Positions 55,650 to 64,000 of a stretch of 64,000 bases of DNA are shown in pieces. Under the pieces are notes generated by a model. It had not been told where the DNA came from. It did not search any database and was given only the letters and a program-made list of their open reading frames with translations. The position numbers were made by a program, and so were the translations under genes. This DNA is from Bufo bufo. Taxonomy: Eukaryota > Chordata > Amphibia > Anura > Bufonidae. The stretch's first letter is position 1, and each line of letters opens with the position of its first letter. The stretch is from positions 158,915,256 to 158,979,255 of the forward strand of contig NC_053394.1 in assembly GCF_905171765.1 (NCBI RefSeq). Reading direction: 5' to 3'.

Positions 55650-56495
55650 TCCAGAAGAACAGAGCTCTGATGTTAAGCACAACACTTAACATCTAACATG
55701 TAACTGCAAACATTGAAACAAACAGATCTGACAATACAGACATGAACACACAAAGGGCCCATAAAAACTTTTCATTGACTTCAATAAATAAAAATGTACA
55801 GCTTGATCAATGCTGTTGGTACCAATAAAAACCAAAAACTTCCAAGAAAAATAAAATAAAATTCTCAATGCGCATATTTAAAAACAAATATCGTACTCCA
55901 TACGCATTCATATACATTTTTCATGTAATCATTTTCATTAACAACTCATAACCACGCCCTTACACATAAAATATGAATTGCATTCACAGCTCTGCTACAA
56001 ACATACAACTCAGAGCCACACCCATTCACATTCCACTGAATCATGTATCTTTCACCCAATCACACAATTTCTTTGTTACATTCCAAAATTTGCAGCACAG
56101 ACAAACACAGCTTTCCTGGAAACAGATAGCCACACCACACCCAGAATTGCTGATGGTCTGTCACTGTAAAACAATATACATGTTATAATCATACAGTCAT
56201 TTTGTTAAAATTCAAATCATCTTATATGCCATGTAGTTTTAGTTTAGTGTTACACACATCGCCACTTATTCTATATAATTACCCCTTCCCTGCATTTCCT
56301 TTGCCTTGCGTCTCTTATTTCAGGAATGTTCAAGCAGGGGAAGTAAAGCAATCAATCACAGGACGTTCAACTGTCCCAAATGTTCCTCAAACTTTTACTC
56401 ATATCTGAATAAGGACTTAGAATGGGTGCAACCTTAGATTGATAGGATTGGACACTTCCAATTAGCATCATGGGAATAATCACTGCAGGCACATT
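55650..56495. other. Non-coding stretch between ERV and piggyBac
   Basis: I found no gag, primer-binding site or 5' LTR here. The sequence is AT-rich without repeats that I can name. The ERV 5' part may have been deleted or lie beyond the piggyBac element. Confidence 0.45.
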
Positions 56496-56899
56496 TTAAC
56501 CACCTCAGCCCCCATAGCTTAAACACCCTGAAAGACCAGGCCACTTTTTACACTTCTGACCTACACTACTTTCACCGTTTATTGCTCGGTCATGCAACTT
56601 ACCACCCAAATGAATTTTACCTCCTTTTCTTCTCACTAATAGAGCTTTCATTTGGTGGTATTTCATTGCTGCTGACATTTTTACTTTTTTTGTTATTAAT
56701 CGAAATTTAACGATTTTTTTGCAAAAAAATGACATTTTTCACTTTCAGTTGTAAAATTTTGCAAAAAAAAACGAGATCCATATATAAATTTTGCTCTAAA
56801 TTTATTGTTCTACATGTCTTTGATAAAAAAAAAATGTTTGGGTAAAAAAAAAAAAATGGTTTGAGTAAAAGTTATAGCGTTTACAAACTATGGTACAAA

Positions 56900-59500
56900 A
56901 ATGTGAATTTCCGCTTTTTGAAGCAGCTCTGACTTTCTGAGCACCTGTCATGTTTCCTGAGGTTCTACAATGCCCAGACAGTACAAACACCCCACAAATG
57001 ACCCCATTTTGGAAAGTAGACACCCTAAGGTATTCGCTGATGGGCATAGTGAGTTCATAGAACTTTTTATTTTTTGTCACAAGTTAGCGGAAAAAGATGA
57101 TTTTTTATTTTTTTTCTTACAAAGTCTCATATTCCACTAACTTGTGACAAAAAATAAAAACTTCCATGAACTCACTATGCCCATCAGCGAATACCTTGGG
57201 GTGTCTTCTTTCCAAAATGGGGTCACTTGTGGGGTAGTTATACTGCCCTGGCATTCTAGGGGCCCAAATGTGTGGTAAGGAGTTTGAAATCAAATTCTGT
57301 AATAAATGGCCGGTGAAATCCGAAAGGTGCTCTTTGGAATGTGGGCCCCTTTGCCCACCTAGGCTGCAAAAAAGTGTCACACATGTGGTATCTCCGTATT
57401 CAGGAGAAGTTGGGGAATGTGTTTTGGGGTGTCATTTTACATATACCCATGCTGGGTGAGATAAATATCTTGGTCAAATGCCAACTTTGTATAAAAAAAT
57501 GGGAAAAGTTGTCTTTTTGGGTATATGTAAAATGACACCCCAAAAAACATTCCCCAACTTCTCCTGAATACGGAGATACTACATGTGTGACACTTTTTTG
57601 CAGCCTAGGTGGGCAAAGGGACCCATATTCCAAAGAGCACCTTTCGGATTTCACTGGTCATTTTTTACAGAATTTGATTTCAAACTCCTTACCACACATT
57701 TGGGCCCCTAGAATGCCAGGGCAGTATAACTACCCCACAAGTGACTCCATTTTGGAAAGAAGACACCCCAAGGTATTCGCTGATGGGCATAGTGAGTTCA
57801 TGGAAGTTTTTATTTTTTGTCACAAGTTAGTGGAATATGAGACTTTGTAAGAAAAAAAATAAATAAATCATCATTTTCCACTAACTTGTGACAAAAAATA
57901 AAAAATTCTAGGAACTCGCCATGCCCCTCACGGAATACCTTGGGGTGTCTTCTTTCCAAAATGGGGTCACTTGTGGGGTAGTTATACTGCCCTGGCATTC
58001 TAGGGGCCCAAATGTGTGGTAAGGAGTTTGAAATCAAATTCTGTAAAAAATGGCCAGTGAAATCCGAAAGGTGCTCGTTGGAATGTGGGCCCCTTTGCCC
58101 ACCTAGGCTGCAAAAAAGTGTCACACATCTGGTATCTCCTTATTCAGGAGAAGTTGGGGAATGTGTTTTGGGGTGTCATTTTACATATACCCATGCTAGG
58201 TGAGATAAATATCTTGGTCAAATACCAACTTTGTATAAAAAAATGGGAAAAGTTGTCTTTTGCCAAGATATTTCTCTCACCCAGCATGGGTATATGTAAA
58301 ATGACACCCCAAAGCACATTCCCCAACTTCTCCTGAATACGGAGATACCACATGTGTGACACTTTTTTGCAGCCTAGGTGGGCAAAGGGGCCCATATTCC
58401 AAAGAGCACCTTTCGGATTTCACTGGTCATTTTTTACAAAATTTGATTTCAAACTCCTTACCACACATTTGGGCCCCTAGAATGCCAGGGCAGTATAACT
58501 ACCCCAGAAGTGACCCCATTTTGGAAAGAAGACACCCCAAGGTATTCGCTGATGGGCATAGTGAGTTCATGGAAGTTTTTATTTTTTGTCACAAGTTAGT
58601 GGAATATGAGACTTTGTAAGAAAAAAAAAAAAAATCATCATTTTCCACTAACTTGTGACAAAAAATAAAAAATTCTAGGAACTTGCCATGCCCCTCAAGG
58701 AATACCTTGGGGTGTCTTCTTTTCAAAATGGGGTCACTTGTGGGGTAGTTACACTGCCCTGGCATTCTAGGGGCCCAAATGTGTGGTAAGTAGGTAAATG
58801 ACCAGTGAAATCCGAAAGGTGCTCTTTGGAATGTGGGCCCCTTTGCCCACCTAGGCTGCAAAAAAGTGTCACACATGTGGTATCTCCGTATTCAGGAGAA
58901 GTTGGGGAATGTGTTTTGGGGTGTCATTTTACATATACCCATGCTGGGTGAGAGAAATATCTTGGCAAAAGACAACTTTTCCCATTTTTTTATACAAAGT
59001 TGGCATTTGACCAAGATATTTATCTCACCCAGCATGGGTATATGTAAAATGACACCCCAAAACACATTCCCCAACTTCTCCTGAATACGGAGATACCACA
59101 TGTGTGACACTTTTTTGCAGCCTAGGTGGGCAAAGGGGCCCAAATTCCTTTTAGGAGGGCATTTTTAGACATTTGGATACCAGACTTCTTCTCACGCTTT
59201 GGGGCCCCTAAAATGCCAGGGCAGTATAAATACCCCACATGTGACCCCATTTTGGAAAGAAGACACCCCAAGGTATTCAATGAGAGGCATGGCGAGTTCA
59301 TAGAAAAAAAATGTTTTGGCACAAGTTAGCGGAAATTGATTTTTTTGATTTTTTCCTCACAAAGTCTCCCTTTCCGCTAACTTGGGACAAAAATTTCAAT
59401 CTTTCATGGACTCAATAAGCCCCTCAGCAAATACCTTGGGGTGTCTTCTTTCCAAATTGGGGTCATTTGTGGGGTGTTTGTACTGCCCTGGCATTTGAGG
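56900..59500. repeat. Alternating inverted array of ~350-400-bp arms
   Basis: A unit (CACAAGTTAGTGGAA, ACTCACTATGCCCATCAGCG, AATACCTTGGGGTGTCTTCT, GGGGTAGTTATACTGCCCTG, GCACCTTTCGGATTTC, AGCCTAGGTGGGC, CAACTTCTCCTGAATACGG) occurs about eight times in alternating orientation. Turning points are near 57115, 57520, 57860, 58255, 58630, 58985 and 59340. Units are very similar in the middle and more diverged at both ends. There is no coding function; open frames simply mirror one another. Confidence 0.88.
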
Positions 59501-60341
59501 GTCTCCGCAATCATTACATGTATGGCCAGCATTAGGAGTTTCTGCTATTCTCCTTATACTGAGCATACGGGTAATGAGATTTTTTTTTCCGTTCAGCCTC
59601 TGGGCTGAAAGAAAAAAATGAACGGCACAGATTTCTTCATTCGCATCGATCAATGTGGATGAAAAAATCTCTGCCAAAAAAAGAAAAAGGAGGGGAAAGG
59701 CGTCTGCCAGGACATACCCACTTAGCTCGTATGCCCTGGCAAACCAGATTTCTCCATTCACATCAATCGATGTGGATGAATAAATCCTTGCCGGGATTTT
59801 TTTTTTTATATATACAAAGTGTTTGCCAAAGCATATGAACACCGCCACCTCCTCAGCTCATATACCTCGGCAAACGTATCTTTTACTGCAGAGGAGAAAT
59901 CTCGTCTTGCAGCGCCGCATACACCGACTTGCATGTAATCTGACAGCAGCGCAATGCTTCTGTCCGAATGCACATCAGTGCTGCAGCTAGTTGATCGGTT
60001 GGTCCACCTGGAAGGTAAAAAAAAACAAAACAAAAAAGAAAAAACCAGGCCGCAACGCAATAAATTTATTAACTTTTGAACCAAACATATAAACTTTTTT
60101 TAACTTTTTTAACTGAACGTTAACTTTTTTACTTACCGGTATTTTTTTTTTTGTTTAGCTTTTTTTACCTTTTATAGAACAAACCTCTCCTTCCCCATGG
60201 GACAATGTGCAAAGCGCAAATCGCCCAAAGATGTGGCGAAGTACGTTATGCACTTTATCCCAGGTGAAAGGAGAGGTTTGCAGCAGCTGTGAGTAAAAGG
60301 GCCCTAATAGCCCTGTGTGCCTGTCCTGTGAGATGCAATCC

Positions 60342-60462
60342 CTATGCTAGGTGTACCTGTGTGTGGTACTTCCAGAAACACTCACCAAAGCATAGGGCAG
60401 GGTGGTCAGGACAGTCAGGACAGAAATAGCGGGTGTCACGCCTTATTCCACTCCTGCTACAG
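60342..60462 (-). pseudogene. piggyBac transposase, C-terminal end (separated by insertion)
   Basis: On the - strand, after the duplicated CTGTAGCAGGAGTG, the frame reads SGIRRDTRYFCPDCPDHPAL, then CFGECFWKYHTQ, and stops at 60342. This is the second half of the piggyBac C-terminal cysteine-rich zinc finger (CxxC...C...HT pattern), which binds the transposon ends. It continues RKRCRVCSRS at 62580 onward, on the far side of the 2.1-kb insertion. Confidence 0.88.
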
Positions 60463-60886
60463 TATGTAGACTGAGTATATATAAAATTTTACTTTTACTA
60501 TGATTTCACTTAAAATACGTTGGTGGTAGCAGTGAGACAAAGACGATAGACTTACATACATATAAACACTTATTGTGCCACCTAATAAGACCACAGTAAG
60601 ATAGTACTGGGTGGGTCTTACCCCGTACTGTAGATACACGGTCAGGGTTGGTGGGTGGCGGCAATGCTCCAGTGTGGTCGCAGGCACTGGTGTCCAGTTG
60701 TTAGAATAATATGGCAATCTGGATACTCCTGTTATGCCCTGGTCTAGAGCCCTCCCTATATAGATGGTCAGGGGCTATCCTCATAGACCTGCCTCAACGA
60801 CACGGAGCACTCGCCCCGACAGGGGCGACCCCATACGGAACCTGTCCCTATCTGGGACCTATTCCCTAAAGGTCCCTTACTGAATG

Positions 60887-60934
60887 GCCCTACATGCCAT
60901 GTTTCGTTCCATAAAAATGGAGCTCATCAGGGGC
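60887..60934 (-). ncRNA. Hammerhead ribozyme, canonical, left arm
   Basis: This is an identical inverted copy of the motif at 62018-62065; all core bases and stems are the same. See that entry. Confidence 0.75.
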
Positions 60935-62017
60935 TCATTGAAATCAGAAGGTTTCTACAAAATACACAAAGAGAAATATGCATGGCGTAGTTACTACCAA
61001 GCGCCTATTATAATACATATTTAAACAGCATTAGGTATATGGTCTCCAACTTACTGTTTCGGTAGAGAATTGCTTGTAAATACAAGGTGGTAAGAACGGT
61101 CAGTGGTACGCGTCCCTGCCGGGGTATGGAGAAGTGTCCCCAGTAATACCCTCGCCTCACCTCACTGCTGAATGCCGGCAGTGTAGGAGCACAGCCCATT
61201 CAGCCGCCTCACCTTTTAAAATCAGCGCCTCCAGCTGTTACCGCCCTCCTGCTCCACCTTCCCCCGGTGGAACGCATGTGGAACGCACGCTGTTTCCATG
61301 CGCTCCACTCCACCGGAAGTCAGTGTCACATGACCGCTCGGGCTACCGGAAGTACATGCGGATGTGTCCGAGCGTCACCCATCGCATAGCAACCGGATGA
61401 CGCGCAGGCACTCCACGCTGATCAGCCGTCTCAGATGCCGGACAGCAGTTCTAGAGAATACAATCATTCAGAGGTGGATTTCTTTAACAGGTTTCCCTCC
61501 ATACTAGTTTTCTGCATGCACTTGGCCATACAGTACTTATAAGAGGGGAGAATACTGGACACACAGGTCCATTTATGTGCCACAAAGAAATTGCAGAGTA
61601 GTAATATTTTTGTCATTGGATATACATATGACAAAAAAGAATTTTTACGCTTATTCCACAATAGGGGGTATTTTTTGCGTTCCACCGGGGGAAGGTGGAG
61701 CAGGAGGGCGGTAACAGCTGGAGGCGCTGATTTTAAAAGGTGAGGCGGCTGAATGGGCTGTGCTCCTACACTGCCGGCATTCAGCAGTGAGGTGAGGCGA
61801 GGGTATTACTGGGGACACTTCTCCATACCCCGGCAGGGACGCGTACCACTGACCGTTCTTACCACCTTGTATTTACAAGCAATTCTCTACCGAAACAGTA
61901 AGTTGGAGACCATATACCTAATGCTGTTTAAATATGTATTATAATAGGCGCTTGGTAGTAACTACGCCATGCATATTTCTCTTTGTGTATTTTGTAGAAA
62001 CCTTCTGATTTCAATGA

Positions 62018-62065
62018 GCCCCTGATGAGCTCCATTTTTATGGAACGAAACATGGCATGTAGGGC
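62018..62065 (+). ncRNA. Hammerhead ribozyme, canonical, right arm
   Basis: GCCC (62018-62021) is stem I, 5' side. CTGATGA (62022-62028) is the core. Stem II is GCTCCA/TGGAAC with a TTTTTA loop and one mismatch. GAAA is at 62047-62050. Stem III is CAT/ATG with a GGC loop, followed by the GUA cleavage triplet (62059-62061). GGGC (62062-62065) pairs with GCCC. The 10.1-11.1 G-C pair has standard spacing. Short stem III and open stem I (type I) are as described for hammerheads in Penelope-like elements. Predicted cleavage is after 62061. Confidence 0.78.
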
Positions 62066-62579
62066 CATTCAGTAAGGGACCTTTAGGGAATAGGTCCCAG
62101 ATAGGGACAGGTTCCGTATGGGGTCGCCCCTGTCGGGGCGAGTGCTCCGTGTCGTTGAGGCAGGTCTATGAGGATAGCCCCTGACCATCTATATAGGGAG
62201 GGCTCTAGACCAGGGCATAACAGGAGTATCCAGATTGCCATATTATTCTAACAACTGGACACCAGTGCCTGCGACCACACTGGAGCATTGCCGCCACCCA
62301 CCAACCCTGACCGTGTATCTACAGGACGGGGTAAGACCCACCCAGTACTATCTTACTGTGGTCTTATTAGGTGGCACAATAAGTGTTTATATGTATGTAA
62401 GTCTATCGTCTTTGTCTCACTGCTACCACCAACGTATTTTAAGTGAAATCATAGTAAAAGTTAAATTTTATATATACTCAGTCTACATATGGTAAATATA
62501 TCTATAGGAGGTATGACATATCTCTGCACATACGCACCTGGTGCATTGAGGTATAATTTTTTGTACACTCCTGCTACAG

Positions 62580-64000
62580 ACACGACATCTTTTTCGGGGT
62601 GACGGTTGGGTTGAGGTACCAGGAACGACACTCGGGAAATGTCGCTCGTGTAGACGGCTAACTACACTGGTGGATGGGGCCACGGAACCTTTTGGATACA
62701 GGAGGTTCTCGATGATCTCTTCCTGGAATTTGAGGAAGGATCCTGTTCTCCCAGCCTTACTGTAGAGAACAAAACTATTGTACAGAGCCAATTGAATCAA
62801 ATATACAGACACCTTCTTATACCAGCGTCTGGTGCGTCGGGAAACCAAATACGGAGACAACATCTGGTCATTGAAGTCCTCCCCTCCCATGAGCAAATTA
62901 TAGTTGTGGACTGAGAGGGGCTTTTCAATGACACGGGTTGCTCGCTCAATTTGGATTTTCGTGTCTGCGTGAATGGAGGAGAGCATGTAAACGTCACGCT
63001 TGTCTCTCCATTTCACCGCGAGCAGTTCTTCGTTACACAAGGCAGCCCTCTCCCCCCTTGCAAGACGGGTGGTAACGAGCCGTTGGGGGAAGCCCACGCG
63101 ACTAGTTCGCGCGGTGCCACAGGCGCAAATCCGTTCTAGAAACAAATGCCTAAAGAGGGCCACACTTGTGTAGAAATTGTCCACATAAAGATGGTACCCC
63201 TTGCCAAATAAGGGTGACACCAAGTCCCAGACTGTCTTCCCACTGCTCCCCAGGTAGTCAGGGCAACGACCGGCTCCAGGGTCTGATCTTTTCCCTCATA
63301 GATCCGAAATTTGTGGGTATAGCCTGTGGCCCTTTCACAGAGCTTATACAATTTGACCCCATACCGGGCACGCTTGCTTGGGATGTATTGTTTGAAGCCA
63401 AGGCGCCCGGTAAAATGTATTAGGGACTCGTCTACGCAGATGTTTTGCTCGGGGGTATACAAATCTGCAAATTTCTGGTTGAAGTGGTCTATGAGGGGCC
63501 GAACTTTGTGGAGCCGGTCAAAAGCTGGGTGGCCTCTGGGACGGGAGGTGGTGTTGTTGCTAAAATGCAGGAAACGGAGGATGGCCTCAAATCGTGCTCT
63601 GGACATAGCAGCAGAGAACATGGGCATGTGATGAATCGGGTGCGTGGACCAATATGACCGCAATTCATGCTTTTTAGTTAGACCCATGTTGAGGAGAAGG
63701 CCCAGAAAAATTTTTATTTCGGAAACTTGGACTGGTTTCCACCGGAAAGGCTGGGCATAATAGCTTCCCGAGTTGGCGGATATAAATTGTGTGGCATACC
63801 GGTTTGTCTCTGCCACGACTAAGTCCAAGAGCTCCGCAGTCAAGAACAGCTCAAAAAATCCCAGGGCCGAACCGATATGAGCCGTCTCAACCCGAACTCC
63901 AGACTGGGCGGTGAAAGGGGGAACTACAGGTGCGGGTGAAGTTGGTGACTGCCAATCAGGGTTTGCCAGCACCTCAGGGATTCTAGGGGCTCTACGGGCC
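62580..64000 (-). pseudogene. piggyBac transposase, one frameshift, 5' end beyond window
   Basis: The - strand is open from the window edge (frame ARRAPRIPEVLANPDWQ) through the N-terminal and catalytic regions. Acidic catalytic residues are in NICVDESLIHFTGR, LYVDNFYTS and GGEDFNDQMLSPY, matching the piggyBac DDD triad. A single base loss near 63265-63275, between LEP and CPDYLGSSGK, shifts the frame; the second frame runs VWDLVSPLFGKGYHLYVDN to the cysteine-rich start RKRCRVCSRS at 62580. No other stop is seen. The last ~40 residues were displaced to 60342-60462 by the hammerhead-bearing insertion. Confidence 0.92.

Larger units (their letters stand above)
60463..62565. mobile_element. Head-to-head insertion with canonical hammerheads, inside piggyBac transposase
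   Basis: CACTCCTGCTACAG at 60449-60462 is repeated at 62566-62579. Two arms (60463 to ~61440; ~61690 to 62488) are nearly identical and inverted, with a ~250-bp spacer. An unrepeated tail (62489-62565) is present on the right only. Each arm contains an intact hammerhead ribozyme motif. No protein is encoded. The structure parallels the coding Penelope-like element at 22170-27543, so I class it as a non-autonomous relative. Confidence 0.78.
56496..64000 (-). mobile_element. Long piggyBac element, left end to window edge
   Basis: TTAA at 56496-56499 is followed by CCACCTCAGCCCCCATAGC, a plausible piggyBac terminus. From there to the edge lies a long non-coding 3' part with an alternating inverted array (56900-59500), then the transposase gene on the - strand (60342-64000). 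That all belongs to one element is inference from order and orientation; the other end is outside the window. Confidence 0.55.

Noticed and set aside
57117..59329. Series of ~85-residue frames with similar sequence
   Set aside because: They arise from the alternating inverted array; both strands give equally long frames, so coding is unlikely.
62483..62579. Native piggyBac C-terminus ending ..SYRYIYHM
   Set aside because: These residues come from the inserted element; the true C-terminus is at 60342-60462.

Overview
This window looks like vertebrate nuclear DNA from an anuran amphibian, possibly a toad-like (hyloid) frog. The only host protein-coding sequence I recognise is the 3' end of a vertebrate solute carrier gene, SLC43A3-like, as three GT-AG exons on the + strand (17499-18193). 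Two intact tRNA-Thr(UGU) genes are also present. Almost everything else is transposable elements from many families (L1, Penelope, DIRS, ERV/LTR, Tc1 DD37E and DD34E, hAT, piggyBac, MITEs), heavily nested. The taxonomic call is an inference from the repeat repertoire and the exon sequences.

Layout. 1-4785: 3' half of an L1-type ORF2 relic, split by a TTAA-flanked MITE and a 1.8-kb hAT element. 4785-10580: MITEs and two inverted-repeat insertions. 10605-12167: a complete Tc1-like transposon with an intact 338-residue DD37E transposase. 12705-16686: a decayed Tc1 containing a TA-flanked MITE, which contains a 1.9-kb inverted-repeat insertion. 17499-18193: last SLC43A3-like exons. 20158-22151: a minisatellite and a DD34E Tc1 element broken by one frameshift. 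22170-27543: a Penelope-like element (RT + GIY-YIG) arranged head-to-head with a second partial copy. 27544-30070: MITEs and a minisatellite. 30527-34258: a small tRNA-Thr cluster with pseudogenes and a duplicated flank, interrupted by a hAT element. 34922-41934: a DIRS retroelement (gag-like, RT/RNase H, tyrosine recombinase) carrying two solo LTR-type insertions. 42301-48542: a 6.2-kb hAT element with a decayed transposase and a 97-bp tandem array. 51088-55650: the 3' part of a class I endogenous retrovirus (pol, env, 3' LTR). 56496-64000: a long piggyBac element, nearly intact in its coding region but split by another inverted-repeat insertion, and running off the window.

The most coherent unexplained pattern is a recurring insertion architecture. 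Five insertions (6711-7065, 7347-9236, 14546-16410, about 22170-27543, 60463-62565) each consist of two partial copies joined head-to-head with both 3' ends outward. Each has an extra non-repeated tail of about 44-105 bp on one side only; four have visible 7-16-bp target duplications. One of the five encodes the Penelope-like protein, and all carry hammerhead-ribozyme-like motifs (C-U-G-A-N-G-A, a stem, then G-A-A-A). The motif in 60463-62565 is canonical, with stem I, core, stem II, stem III and a GUA cleavage site all readable. I infer that these are autonomous and non-autonomous members of Penelope-like elements that insert as head-to-head dimers.
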